Below are positions 11,507 through 20,266 of a stretch of DNA of 64,000 bases, one piece after another. A program made the position numbers and the translations under genes. This DNA comes from Mesorhizobium sp. (GTDB taxonomy: Bacteria; Pseudomonadota; Alphaproteobacteria; Rhizobiales; Rhizobiaceae): positions 16,695 to 80,694 of the forward strand of contig NZ_JANJTZ010000068.1 of assembly GCF_024710845.1 (NCBI RefSeq), written 5' to 3'. The notes under the pieces were generated by a model. The model saw only the letters and a program-made list of their open reading frames with translations. It was not told where the DNA came from and made no database searches. Position 1 is the first letter of the stretch. Each line of letters begins with the position of its first letter.

Positions 11507-11610
11507 CGTCGCTTCCAGCAATAGACCAGGTTCTGTCGGGATTGAACCGTCGTCGCTGGATCACCGCGCGTCGAAACATAGCTCCAGGGCTTGGATCCCG
11601 CCCGTCCGTA

Positions 11611-12630
11611 TCAGCGCGTCGAGGGCTTGCCGGTCGACTGCCGCACATGCAGTTCCGGGCGGATCAGGTCGGGCGTGGCCGGCGAATGATTGCCGCCAAG
11701 CCGGTCGAGAAGTGCCCGCGCCGCGCGGCGGCCGACCTCGCGCTGTCCGTTCCAGACGGTGGTCAGCGCCGGGGTGGCGATCGCCGCCTCTTCCAGGTCG
11801 TCGTAGCCGGTGACCGAGATGTCGATGCCCGGAACCAGACCCGCCCGCGAGATGCCGTTCATCAGGCCGATCGCGACGAGATCGTTCCAGCACACCGCGG
11901 CGGTCGGCTTGTCCTTCAGCGCCAGGAACTGCCCGGTCGCCTCGAACCCGCCCTGCTTGGTTCGCGGCCCGGGGATGCGCCAGTCGGGCTTCACCTCGAG
12001 ACCTGCCTTCTCCATCGCCAGCACGTAGCCGCGGTAGCGGTCGCGGCCGGTCGAGGTCTGGTCGGTGCCGCCGATCATCGCAATCCTGCGATGACCAAGC
12101 GAAATCAGGTGATTGGTGGCCAAGCCTATGCCGTAGGCGTCGTCGCCGCGAAAGACCGGAACTGTGGCCCCCTCGACGTGACGGGCGATCAGCACGACAG
12201 GCAGGCCGTTCTCCTCGATCATCTCGATGTCTTCGCGCGGCGTTCCGATCGCCGGCGACATGATGACCCCGTCGGCGCCGAGCTGCAGCAGCGTGTCGAT
12301 GAACCTGCGCTGTTTCTCGAGCTGGTCGTAATGATTGGAGAGGATGAAGGTCTGGCCGCTGCGGTCGAGCTCGGTTTCGATCGAGCGCAGGATCTCGGCG
12401 AAGAACGGGTTCATGATGTCGTGGACGACGACGCCGACGATGCCCGAACGCGAGGTCCTGAGACTGGCCGCGCGCCGGTTGTAGATATAGCCGATCGTGC
12501 GGGCATAGTCCTTGATCCGGTCGCGCGTCGAATCGGCCACGAGCGGGCTGTCGCGCAGCGCCAGCGACACGGTGGCGGTCGATACCCCCAGCGCATCCGC
12601 GATCGTGGAGAGCTTGATTTTCTGCGCCAG
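11611..12630 (-). CDS. LacI-family transcriptional regulator, apparent CTG start
   Basis: A 339-residue sugar- or ligand-responsive repressor. The N-terminal helix-turn-helix reads KLSTIADALGVSTATVSLAL, followed by the hinge (NRRAASLRTSRSG) and a periplasmic-binding-protein-like sensor domain (VGVVVHDIMNPFFAEILRSI, DISVTGYDDLE). No ATG, GTG or TTG precedes the helix-turn-helix in frame before a stop; the only GTG lies inside the recognition helix. The codon at 12628-12630 is CTG, preceded at ideal distance by GGAGG, giving LAQKIKLSTIAD, where homologues have MAQKIKL. So CTG initiation is the likely reading. A palindrome 24 bases upstream fits autoregulation. Confidence 0.88.
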   Translation of the reverse strand: MAQKIKLSTIADALGVSTATVSLALRDSPLVADSTRDRIKDYARTIGYIYNRRAASLRTSRSGIVGVVVHDIMNPFFAEILRSIETELDRSGQTFILSNHYDQLEKQRRFIDTLLQLGADGVIMSPAIGTPREDIEMIEENGLPVVLIARHVEGATVPVFRGDDAYGIGLATNHLISLGHRRIAMIGGTDQTSTGRDRYRGYVLAMEKAGLEVKPDWRIPGPRTKQGGFEATGQFLALKDKPTAAVCWNDLVAIGLMNGISRAGLVPGIDISVTGYDDLEEAAIATPALTTVWNGQREVGRRAARALLDRLGGNHSPATPDLIRPELHVRQSTGKPSTR

Positions 12631-12653
12631 CCGCCCCCTCCACTGCCGGTGAG

Positions 12654-12666
12654 TTAAACAGTTTAA
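12654..12666. promoter_or_regulatory. TTAAAC-A-GTTTAA palindrome, candidate LacI-family operator
   Basis: A perfect 6-bp inverted repeat around a single central A, 24 bases upstream of the LacI-regulator start. Odd-centred AT-rich palindromes of this kind are typical operators of sugar-responsive LacI proteins; assignment to this regulator is by position. Confidence 0.5.
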
Positions 12667-12693
12667 AGAAACTATGTCAGAGGGACGCGGCGA

Positions 12694-13641
12694 TCAAAGC
12701 TTTTTTGCCAGGCTGCTCGATTCCGAGTTCGGCTCGGTCACGTTGGCGAGGCGGAGCTCGCGCTCGCGATGCACGATGTAGAGGCCGCTCGCCACGATGA
12801 TGCCCGCTCCGATCACCGTGTAGAGATCGGGAACGTCGCCGAAAACGAGGTACCCCAGGAGCGTGGCCCAAATGATCTGGATGTAGGGATAGGGGGCGAG
12901 ACCCGCGACCTGCGCCCGTTTGTAGGCATGGATGATCAGCCAGTGCCCGAGCCCGCCATAGAAGCCGAGCGAGATCAGGACGATCCAGTGCAGCAGGTCC
13001 GGCGGCACGGAGCCAGCGAGCGGAACCGCGGGCGACATGAACAAGACCGGCGCCAGGGCCGAATAGAAGATCAGGCTGGCGGAGGTTTCGGTCGCTGCCA
13101 TCCGCCGCGTCATGAGCACGTAGAGGCAGTAGGAGACCATCGACGCGAGCGCGTAGACGTGGCCGATCCCGAAGGCGCCGTAGCCGGGGCGTATCACGAC
13201 GAGCATGCCGACGAAGCCGACGCCGATCGCCGCCCAGCGCCGCCATCCCGCCCACTCGCCGAGCAACGGGCCGGCGATCGCGGTGATGACCATCGGCGCC
13301 AGGAAATAGATCGCCATCGCGTCCGCCAGCGGCAGGGTCAGCAGCGCCAGGAAGTTGAAGATGGTCGAGCCGAAGAGGAAGATGCCGCGCAGGAGTTGCA
13401 GTGGCAGGTTTCGAACCCGGTACATCTCGCGGTTTCGCCATCCCTGGAACAGGATGAGCACCAGGATGACGTGCACCGCGAACCGCACCCAGACGACGAA
13501 GGGCGCCGACATGCCGAACAGCACCAGCCACTTGGCGCTCGCGTCGAGGAAGGAGAACAGCAGCCCGGACCCGAGGAGGAGCAGGATCGCCGCGACCGGC
13601 GTCGCCTGTTCGGTACGTGGGGAATTTTCGGGCAAGGGCAC
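12694..13641 (-). CDS. DMT-superfamily (EamA) transporter
   Basis: A 315-residue inner-membrane protein with ten hydrophobic segments arranged as two EamA repeats (roughly residues 15-150 and 160-295). Typical features are FLALLTLPLADAMAIYFLAPMVITAIAG in the first repeat and the corresponding IIWATLLGYLVFGDVPD in the second. EamA proteins usually export amino acids or other metabolites; the substrate is unknown. The start is a GTG at 13641 without a clear ribosome site. It lies upstream of the LacI regulator gene in the same direction. Confidence 0.88.
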   Translation of the reverse strand: MPLPENSPRTEQATPVAAILLLLGSGLLFSFLDASAKWLVLFGMSAPFVVWVRFAVHVILVLILFQGWRNREMYRVRNLPLQLLRGIFLFGSTIFNFLALLTLPLADAMAIYFLAPMVITAIAGPLLGEWAGWRRWAAIGVGFVGMLVVIRPGYGAFGIGHVYALASMVSYCLYVLMTRRMAATETSASLIFYSALAPVLFMSPAVPLAGSVPPDLLHWIVLISLGFYGGLGHWLIIHAYKRAQVAGLAPYPYIQIIWATLLGYLVFGDVPDLYTVIGAGIIVASGLYIVHRERELRLANVTEPNSESSSLAKKL

Positions 13642-13719
13642 AGCGCGTAAAATGTTAGCGTGAACCGCCCTTCATCCGTGATGTGCCCGCGGATCGCAAG
13701 TGCAAAATAGCCGTGGCTG

Positions 13720-14193
13720 TTATTCGTCTTCGTCGGTCTCGACGTCTTCCGCCGAGACGTCCAGTTCTTGCGAGAGGTTCGCTTCGATCCGGTAGAGAAC
13801 CTTGGCGAACGCCTTGATTTCCTTCTTGTCGAGGCCGCGCATCGCCTGCTTCTCGGTCTTGCGGACGGACTTCTCGATCGCCTTGATGGCGTCGGCGCCC
13901 CGCTCGGTCAGGAAGATATGCGCCTGCCGCGCATCGGAATCGGACGCCCGCTTCTCGAGAAAGCCCTGCGTCTGCAAACGGTTGATGGTCTTGGTGATGG
14001 TCGGTGGCCGCACACCCAGCCGGGCGGCGAGTTGCCCCGGCGTCTGGCCGCCTTCGGCGTTGAGCGCCATCATGATCTGGTCCTGGCCGGCATAGAAACC
14101 GTGCGCCAGCAAGCGGGAGGCGAGAACCGTGCGGGCCAGCCGCGCGGTGGACTGCAGCCTGGCCATCGTCGCGCCCTTCGCAGCTTTCGCCAT
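13720..14193 (-). CDS. MarR-family transcriptional regulator
   Basis: A 157-residue winged-helix regulator. The core reads LAHGFYAGQDQIMMALNAEGGQTPGQLAARLGVRPPTITKTINRLQTQGFLEKRASDSDARQ, the standard MarR layout of helix-turn-helix followed by the wing with DxRQ. The C-terminus is acidic (DVETDEDE). ATG 14193 has GGGGGA upstream; the annotated open frame continues to 14439 without support. It is divergent from the CobW gene, so it could act on the shared 245-base promoter region, but its ligand is unknown. Confidence 0.9.
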   Translation of the reverse strand: MAKAAKGATMARLQSTARLARTVLASRLLAHGFYAGQDQIMMALNAEGGQTPGQLAARLGVRPPTITKTINRLQTQGFLEKRASDSDARQAHIFLTERGADAIKAIEKSVRKTEKQAMRGLDKKEIKAFAKVLYRIEANLSQELDVSAEDVETDEDE

Positions 14194-14438
14194 CTTGTCC
14201 CCCGCTGTCCGGCTTGCGTCACGATCGCGGATTGTCGCGACGCGCCGCGGTTGCGCAAGTCGTTTCTTTGCCGGCAACGCGGCCGGCGCGCGAACATCTG
14301 CCAGAGCAATGTTGCAGCGGGATGACAGCCGGCTGACGGTCGGGCGGTATGCCCGCACGAGGCCGCCGGCGGGGAGGTGCAATCGATGCCATAGCATCCT
14401 ATATGGGCATCGACCCTTCACCATCCCGCGAGCAGACA

Positions 14439-15467
14439 ATGGCAGAAGCCCAGACCAATGCCGGCAACGGCACCCAGATTCCCGTCACCGTGCTGACCGG
14501 CTACCTCGGGGCCGGCAAGACGACGCTCCTCAACCGCATCCTCTCCGAAAACCACGGCAAGCGCTACGCCGTGATCGTCAACGAGTTCGGCGAGATCGGC
14601 ATCGACAACGACCTCATCGTCGAATCCGACGAGGAGATCTACGAGATGAACAATGGCTGCATCTGCTGCACGGTGCGCGGCGACCTGATCCGCACAGTCG
14701 AGGGCCTGATGCGCCGTCCGGGACGTTTCGACGCCATACTGGTGGAGACGACCGGCCTCGCCGATCCCGTGCCGGTGGCGCAGACCTTCTTCATGGACGA
14801 CGACGTGCGCGCCAAGACCCGGCTCGACGCGGTGGTGGCCCTGGTCGACGCCAAGCACCTGCCGCTCAGGCTCAAGGACTCGCGCGAGGCCGAGGACCAG
14901 ATCGCCTTCGCCGACGTGATCGTGCTCAACAAGACCGACCTCGTGACCCCGGAAGAACTCGCCAAGGTCGAGGGCCTGATCCGCGCCATCAACCCGACCG
15001 CGAAGATCCACAAGACCAGCCGTTCCGCCGTCGATCTGTCGGCCGTGCTCGACCGGGGCGCGTTCGACCTTAAGCGGGCGCTGGAGACCGATCCGCATTT
15101 CCTCGATGCGGACGACGAGCATGATCATGACCACCACGACCATGATCATCACCACGCTTCCGACATCCACGACGTGACCGTCAATTCGATCTCGCTGCGC
15201 GCCGGCGAGATGGACCCGAAGAAATTCTTCCCGTGGATCGAGAAGATCACCCAAGCGGAAGGGCCGAACATCCTGCGGCTGAAGGGCATCATCGCGCTGA
15301 AGGGCGACGACGAGCGCTATGTCGTGCAGGGCGTCCACATGATCATCGAGGGCGACCACCAGCGCCCGTGGAAGGACGGCGAGAAGCGCGAGAGCCGGCT
15401 GGTCTTCATCGGCCGCAACCTCGATGCCGAACGCCTGAAGCGCACTTTCGAGGCCTGCCAGGCGTAG
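14439..15467 (+). CDS. CobW/COG0523 GTP-binding metallochaperone with histidine-rich loop
   Basis: A 342-residue G3E-family GTPase of the metal chaperone group (zinc or cobalt insertase). Seen are Walker A GYLGAGKTTLL (21-31), the metal-binding CICC (74-77), the NKTD base-specificity motif (164-167), a histidine/aspartate cluster at about 228-244 and the C-terminal CobW_C domain (GIIALKGDDERYVVQGVHM). The His cluster suggests metal storage or sensing in a zinc-handling member. I used ATG 14439; ATG 14403 is an alternative, and neither has a strong ribosome site. The WD40 gene downstream lies in the same direction after a composite repeat. Confidence 0.9.
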   Translation: MAEAQTNAGNGTQIPVTVLTGYLGAGKTTLLNRILSENHGKRYAVIVNEFGEIGIDNDLIVESDEEIYEMNNGCICCTVRGDLIRTVEGLMRRPGRFDAILVETTGLADPVPVAQTFFMDDDVRAKTRLDAVVALVDAKHLPLRLKDSREAEDQIAFADVIVLNKTDLVTPEELAKVEGLIRAINPTAKIHKTSRSAVDLSAVLDRGAFDLKRALETDPHFLDADDEHDHDHHDHDHHHASDIHDVTVNSISLRAGEMDPKKFFPWIEKITQAEGPNILRLKGIIALKGDDERYVVQGVHMIIEGDHQRPWKDGEKRESRLVFIGRNLDAERLKRTFEACQA

Positions 15468-15470
15468 TTC

Positions 15471-15598
15471 CCTTGTCCCCGTTCTGCGGGGAGAAGGTGG
15501 TCCGAAGGACCGGATGAGGGGTCAGCGCCAGCTTAAGCAAGGCCAGTTCCGCCCAGCATCTGCCTGCCGGCATCTTCTCCCCGTGAACGGGGAAAAGA
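15471..15598. repeat. Composite rhizobial intergenic palindromic repeat
   Basis: Several small hairpins in a row: CCCCGTTCTGCGGGG, GGTCCGAAGGACC, and CTCCCCGTGAACGGGG near the far end. Intergenic elements of this style, with similar arm sequences, are scattered through rhizobial genomes. Related elements with GTGAACGGGG-type arms occur at 39005 and 55972. Confidence 0.65.
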
Positions 15599-15683
15599 GC
15601 GCGATCCATGCCGCCGTGCCTATCGCATCGGGCGGCAGTCTCCGCTATGAGCGGTCCGAACCTTTAGGCGAGCACTCGAACAC

Positions 15684-16658
15684 ATGCCCACCGTCGCACC
15701 CTTCGATCTTGCCGGCCACTGCGTCGCCGCCGCCTTCCTCGACGACATCCCGCATTTCGCGCTGGCCGACGGGACGATCCATCGCCTCGACCACGGCGCG
15801 AAATCCGTTGTGGCGCATGACGGATTGCTCTGCGCGGCGATCACCTGGGACGGCATGGCGCTCGTCACCGGCGGCGAAGACGGCAAGGTCGCGCTCACGC
15901 GTCCCGACGGCGGAACGGAGACGCTCGCCGAAGTACCGCGCAAATGGGTGACCTCCGTCGCCACCGGTCCGCAGGGCGCCGTCGCCTACGCCAGCGGCCG
16001 CACCGCCTTCGTCCGCTTCGCCGACGGCAAGGTGAAGTCCTTCGACCATCCACGTTCCGTGGAAGGCGTCGCCTTCGCGCCGAAGGGCATGCGCATCGCG
16101 GTCGCCCGCTACAACGGCGCGACGCTGCATTTCCCGGCAGCCGAGGGAAAACCGGCCGAACTCGAATGGGCGGGCGCCCACAACGGCATCACGTTCTCGC
16201 CCGACGGCAACTTCCTCGTCACCACGATGCAGGAGAACGCGCTGCACGGCTGGAAGCTCGCCGACGGCAAGCACATGCGCATGACCGGCTATCCGGCCAA
16301 GGTGAAGAGCTGGTCGTGGAGCGCAAAGGGCAAGTGGCTCGCCACGTCCGGCGCTCCGGCCGCGATCGTCTGGCCATTCTCCGCCAAGGACGGACCGATG
16401 GGCAAGGCGCCGGTCGAGCTCGGCACGCGCGGCAACACGATGGTGACGTCAGTCGCCTGCCATCCGCGCGACGAGATCGTCGCCATCGGCTACGCCGACG
16501 GCATGATCCTCGCCGGCCGCATTGCCGATCTGAAGGAAGTCGTGCTCCGGCGGGGCGGGAAAAGCGCCGTAACTTCGATGGCGTGGGACGCCGCCGGCAT
16601 CCGCCTCGCCTTCGGTTCCGAGGAAGGCGAATGCGGTGTGGTCGATATCAGCGCCTGA
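15684..16658 (+). CDS. WD40-repeat protein
   Basis: A 324-residue cytoplasmic protein (no signal or membrane segment) built of beta-propeller blades with WD40-like endings, for example VTSVATGPQGAVAYASGRTA, HNGITFSPDGNFLVTT, and TSMAWDAAGIRLAFGSEEG. Six to seven blades fit the length. WD40 proteins act as interaction scaffolds; no partner is defined. It follows the CobW gene in the same direction, and I recall a similar neighbourhood in other alphaproteobacteria, which suggests a metal-related role, but this is inference. It is convergent with the secreted protein gene after only three bases. Confidence 0.85.
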   Translation: MPTVAPFDLAGHCVAAAFLDDIPHFALADGTIHRLDHGAKSVVAHDGLLCAAITWDGMALVTGGEDGKVALTRPDGGTETLAEVPRKWVTSVATGPQGAVAYASGRTAFVRFADGKVKSFDHPRSVEGVAFAPKGMRIAVARYNGATLHFPAAEGKPAELEWAGAHNGITFSPDGNFLVTTMQENALHGWKLADGKHMRMTGYPAKVKSWSWSAKGKWLATSGAPAAIVWPFSAKDGPMGKAPVELGTRGNTMVTSVACHPRDEIVAIGYADGMILAGRIADLKEVVLRRGGKSAVTSMAWDAAGIRLAFGSEEGECGVVDISA

Positions 16659-16661
16659 GCG

Positions 16662-17114
16662 CTACTCCACCATGCATTCGACCTTGCCGCCTGCGGTGTA
16701 GGTCTTGCCCTCGGGCGTCGCATCGTCGACGCCGTCGAACACCGTCAGCTCGTAGCTCCCGTTCAGCCCTTCCTCGTCGCCCTTGGTGCGGATGACGATC
16801 TGGACGTAGCCGTGCGGCTTGTCGCCCTCGCGTTCGCGGTAGATCACCAGATTGAGCTGGCCGTCCTCCGACCAGTACTGCGCCAGATGCGCGCCGTCGA
16901 ATTCCATGTGCCGCAGATCGGCCGCGACATCCTTCGATGTGATTTCGACGGAGCCGCGGAAGTTGAACACCGGCGATCCCATGCCGCGCGTCATGCCGCT
17001 CTCGAACAGGAACTCGACGTTCTTGTCCTTGGCGTCGCAGCCGAACCCGCCCGACGCCTGCGCGCCCGTTACCAGGGCAAGGAAGGACATCAGGGCGATC
17101 GTGATCCGGCGCAT
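16662..17114 (-). CDS. Secreted protein of unknown function
   Basis: A 150-residue protein with an N-terminal signal peptide (MRRITIALMSFLALVTGAQASG, cleavage after AQA likely). The mature part contains two cysteines (FGCDAKDK and ECMVE at the very end) that could form a disulfide, and alternating hydrophobic strands (NLVIYRERE, GYVQIVIRTKG), consistent with a small beta-rich periplasmic domain. I do not recognise the family. ATG 17114 is preferred because AGGAG is seven bases upstream; ATG 17120 would leave only one base of spacing. Confidence 0.75.
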   Translation of the reverse strand: MRRITIALMSFLALVTGAQASGGFGCDAKDKNVEFLFESGMTRGMGSPVFNFRGSVEITSKDVAADLRHMEFDGAHLAQYWSEDGQLNLVIYREREGDKPHGYVQIVIRTKGDEEGLNGSYELTVFDGVDDATPEGKTYTAGGKVECMVE

Positions 17115-17188
17115 CGGCATTCTCCTTGTTTCCCGAGGCACGTCCCGGGCCGCTGTTGCGCGTTCTCGGGGCGGACGGTATCAGGGAT

Positions 17189-18592
17189 ATGTTGTGCGGG
17201 GGATGTGTGCGTAACGTGAGCGGCAAAGCTGAAACGACCGAAGGCGGCGTCGCCCTTTCGCGCATTGCTGAGATTCGCCAGCGCGAGGCGCGCGCCTATG
17301 CGAAGGCGCGGCCGAAATCGAGGAAGCGCTTCGCCGACGGCGTCGCCGGCTTCCTCGATGGCGTTCCGATGCACTGGATGCTCGACTGGCCGATGCCGTT
17401 TCCAATGATCGTCGAGAAAGCGTCGGGTGCCGCGATCATCGACATCGACGGCATAGAGCTCGACGATTTCTGTCTCGGTGATACGGGCTCGATGTTCGGC
17501 CATTCACCGCCGCCTGTGGCGCGCGCCATTCGCCGGCAGGCGCGGCGCGGCCTCACCTACATGCTGCCTTCCGAGGACGCGATGGAGCTCGGCCATCTGC
17601 TGACCTCGATGTTCGGCCTGCCGCAGTGGCAGATCGCCACGACCGCGTCGGACGCCAACCGCTTCGCGCTGCGGGTGGCTCGGGCCGTGACGGGGCGGGC
17701 GAAAATCCTCGTCTTCAACGGTTGCTACCACGGCGCGGTAGAAGAGACCTTCGTCAAGCTGAAGGACGGCAAGCCGGCCAACAAGCCCGGCCTCTCCGGC
17801 CAGTTCCGCGACTTGACTGAGGACACGAAAGTCGTCGAGTTCAACGACGTCGCCGCGCTGGAGGCCGCACTTTCTCCCGGTGACGTCGCCTGCGTCATCG
17901 CCGAGCCGGTGCTGACCAATTCCTGCATGGTCCTGCCCGACCCGGGCTATCACGCCGAACTGCGCCGCATCACCCGCGAGACCGGCACGCTGCTCCTGAT
18001 CGACGAGACACACACGATCTCCAGCGGGCTGGGCGGCTATACGCGCGTCCACGGTCTCGACCCCGACATCTTCGTGCTCGGCAAGCCGATTGCAGGCGGC
18101 GTGCCGGCGAGCGTCTGGGGCCTGTCGGCGGGCGTCGCCGAACGCTACGGCGACTATACGCGCGCCAAGCCGTGGGGCTATTCCGGCATCGGCACGACGC
18201 TGTCGGCCAATCCGCTGCAGTTCGCCTGCATGAAGGCGACGCTCACGCAGGTGATGACGGAGAAGAACTACCGCCACATGGACAAGCTCGCCGCGCGTCT
18301 CGCCGACGGTCTCTCCCGGGCGATCGCGAAGGCGAACCTGCCCTGGCACGTCGCCCGCGTCGGCGCCCGCGTCGAGTTCATCTGCGCGCCGGGACCCTTG
18401 AGGAACGGCGCCGAGGCCGAAGCGGCGCACGCGCCGGCACTCGAGGCCGCGATCCACGTCGGCCTCGTCAATCGCGGCTGCCTGATCGCGCCGTTCCACA
18501 ACATGATGCTGGTCTCTCCGGCGACGAAAAAGAAGCAGATAGACCGGCTGGTGGATGCGTTCGGCGAGATCTGTGCGGAGCTGACGGCATGA
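17189..18592 (+). CDS. Class III (PLP-dependent) aminotransferase
   Basis: A roughly 467-residue fold-type I PLP enzyme of the class III aminotransferase / glutamate-1-semialdehyde aminomutase group. It has LDDFCLGDTGSMFGHSPPPV near the N-terminus, FNGCYHGAVEE, the LLIDETHTISSG cofactor-binding segment and the FVLGKPIAGGVPASV motif with the Schiff-base lysine. It overlaps the glutamine-synthetase-like gene by ATGA, so the pair probably acts in one amine or omega-amino-acid catabolic route. The start is uncertain: ATG 17189, GTG 17207 and GTG 17216 are all possible and an ATG at 17126 would intrude into the divergent gene's leader. Substrate unknown. Confidence 0.88.
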   Translation: MLCGGCVRNVSGKAETTEGGVALSRIAEIRQREARAYAKARPKSRKRFADGVAGFLDGVPMHWMLDWPMPFPMIVEKASGAAIIDIDGIELDDFCLGDTGSMFGHSPPPVARAIRRQARRGLTYMLPSEDAMELGHLLTSMFGLPQWQIATTASDANRFALRVARAVTGRAKILVFNGCYHGAVEETFVKLKDGKPANKPGLSGQFRDLTEDTKVVEFNDVAALEAALSPGDVACVIAEPVLTNSCMVLPDPGYHAELRRITRETGTLLLIDETHTISSGLGGYTRVHGLDPDIFVLGKPIAGGVPASVWGLSAGVAERYGDYTRAKPWGYSGIGTTLSANPLQFACMKATLTQVMTEKNYRHMDKLAARLADGLSRAIAKANLPWHVARVGARVEFICAPGPLRNGAEAEAAHAPALEAAIHVGLVNRGCLIAPFHNMMLVSPATKKKQIDRLVDAFGEICAELTA

Positions 18593-19977
18593 CCTCCCCT
18601 TCCGGCTCCACGCCCGCCGAAGCCCAGGCGTTTCTCGTCGGGCATCCGGAGATCGAGGCGATCGACATCGTGTTGACCGATTCCAACGGCGTCGGCCGCG
18701 GCAAGATCATCCGACGTCACGAGCTGATGCCGCTCTACGAAGGCGGGCGGCACATGCCGATCTCGGTGCTCGGCCTCGACATCACCGGCGAGGATGTCCA
18801 CGAGACAGGTCTCATCTGGGATTCGGGCGACGGCGACCTGCGCGCCTGGCCGATCCCCGGCACGCTGAAGCCGCTACACGGCACATCGCCTGCCCGCGCC
18901 CAGGTGCTGATGTCGATGTATCTGCTCGACGGCACGCCGATGACGTCGGATCCGCGCCACGCGCTCGCCCGCCAGGTGGCGCGGCTGGACGCGATGGGAT
19001 TGAAGCCCGCCGGTGCCTTCGAGCTGGAATTCTTCCTGCTCGCCAACGACCGTGACGCCGACGGCCGCGTCCGCCCGGCCTCCGCGGTGGTCGATGGCCG
19101 TCGCTCGGGCAAGACCGAGGTCTATTCGGTCGACCATCTGCACGGCATGGAACCGCTCTTCTCCGACATCTACGCCGCGGCGAAGGCGCAGGACATTCCA
19201 GCCGAGACCGTCATTTCCGAATATGCGCCGGGCCAGTACGAGCTGACCCTCCACTACCGCACCGATATCCTGCAGGCCGCCGACGACCTGGTCATGCTCA
19301 AGCGCATCGTGCGCGCCGCCGCCCGACGGCACGGCGTCACCGCCTGTTTCATGGCCAAGCCGATCGAGGATTATGCCGGTTCGGGCATGCACCTCCATGT
19401 CTCGATGACGGATCGCACCGGCCGCAACGTCTTCTCCGAAGCCAATGGCGAGACATGGTCGCTCGACCTGTTGCGGGCGCTCGGCGGCCTGTCGTCGACG
19501 ATGGCGGAATCGATGCTGGTCTTTGCGCCGCACGCCAATTCCTGGCGCCGCTTCGTGTCGCAGTCCTACGCGCCGATCGCACCGACCTGGGGCGTCAACA
19601 ACCGTTCGGTGGCACTGCGCGTGCCGGCGGGCGACGTCAAGAGCCGCCGCATCGAGCATCGCCCGTCCGGCGTCGACGCCAATCCCTATCTGGTCGCGGC
19701 CACCGTTCTCGCCGGCATCGCCAAGGGTCTGGACGAGAAGCTCGACCCGGGTCCGATGACCGAAGGCAACGGCTACGAGCAGGCGTCCGATGCGGCGACG
19801 ACCATGCCGGTCGACTGGCGCGCGGCGATCGAACTGGCGAAATCTTCCGCCTTCCTGCAGGACGCGCTGGGCATGGAACTGCACCGCACCTTCACCGCGA
19901 TCAAGCAGTCGGAATACCTGCGCGTCGCCCGCACGGTGAGCGAACTCGACTACCAGCTCTATCTGCACGAGGTGTGA
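18589..19977 (+). CDS. Glutamine synthetase family protein (gamma-glutamyl-polyamine synthetase-like)
   Basis: A 462-residue ATP-dependent ligase of the glutamine synthetase fold. It shows the beta-grasp opening (IEAIDIVLTDSNGVGRGKIIRR), the metal-binding FELEFFLL, the GSGMHLHVSM motif and the ATP/glutamate loop NSWRRFVSQSYAPIAPTWGVNNRSVALRVP. The lack of an adenylylation-type C-terminus and the PuuA-like wording of these motifs fit enzymes that glutamylate putrescine or other amines rather than ammonia. It is translationally coupled (ATGA) to the preceding aminotransferase. The amidotransferase-type hydrolase at 9691 could remove the gamma-glutamyl group, an inference from family roles only. 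Confidence 0.9.
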   Translation: MTSPSGSTPAEAQAFLVGHPEIEAIDIVLTDSNGVGRGKIIRRHELMPLYEGGRHMPISVLGLDITGEDVHETGLIWDSGDGDLRAWPIPGTLKPLHGTSPARAQVLMSMYLLDGTPMTSDPRHALARQVARLDAMGLKPAGAFELEFFLLANDRDADGRVRPASAVVDGRRSGKTEVYSVDHLHGMEPLFSDIYAAAKAQDIPAETVISEYAPGQYELTLHYRTDILQAADDLVMLKRIVRAAARRHGVTACFMAKPIEDYAGSGMHLHVSMTDRTGRNVFSEANGETWSLDLLRALGGLSSTMAESMLVFAPHANSWRRFVSQSYAPIAPTWGVNNRSVALRVPAGDVKSRRIEHRPSGVDANPYLVAATVLAGIAKGLDEKLDPGPMTEGNGYEQASDAATTMPVDWRAAIELAKSSAFLQDALGMELHRTFTAIKQSEYLRVARTVSELDYQLYLHEV

Positions 19978-20032
19978 GCGGGAACGATTACGGTCCGGCG
20001 GGAGTTGTTCCTCCAAAACCACGGAGAGTCCC

Positions 20033-20254
20033 ATGAAAACCCGCGTCTATGTCGCCGCCCTTGCAGCCCTGCCCGTCAACGCCGTCCTGTTCGGCATCGG
20101 AGCGGTCACGGTCCTCTCGATCTCCGCGTTGAGCGAACACGCGACCACCCTGATCCCCGCCGTCGTCCTGGCGAGTTTCGCCCTGACTCTGCCGATCACC
20201 TGGTTAGTGTCGCGCCGTATGATGCTGCGCTATTGGCCGTCGCCGGCGAACTGA
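20033..20254 (+). CDS. Small membrane protein with two transmembrane segments
   Basis: A 73-residue protein with two hydrophobic helices (about residues 6-28 and 38-60), a positively charged C-terminal loop (SRRMMLRYW), and a good ribosome site (GGAGAGTCCC) before ATG 20033. It resembles DUF2798-like small membrane proteins by layout, but I cannot confirm the family. It lies 55 bases after the glutamine-synthetase-like gene and may be in that operon. Confidence 0.7.
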   Translation: MKTRVYVAALAALPVNAVLFGIGAVTVLSISALSEHATTLIPAVVLASFALTLPITWLVSRRMMLRYWPSPAN

Positions 20255-20266
20255 CCGGCGGCCGGA

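Noticed and set aside
15110..15175. Repetitive CATGATCATGACCACCAC-like tract as a CRISPR or satellite repeat
   Set aside because: It is the codon run for the His/Asp loop of the CobW protein, without spacers or regular period.
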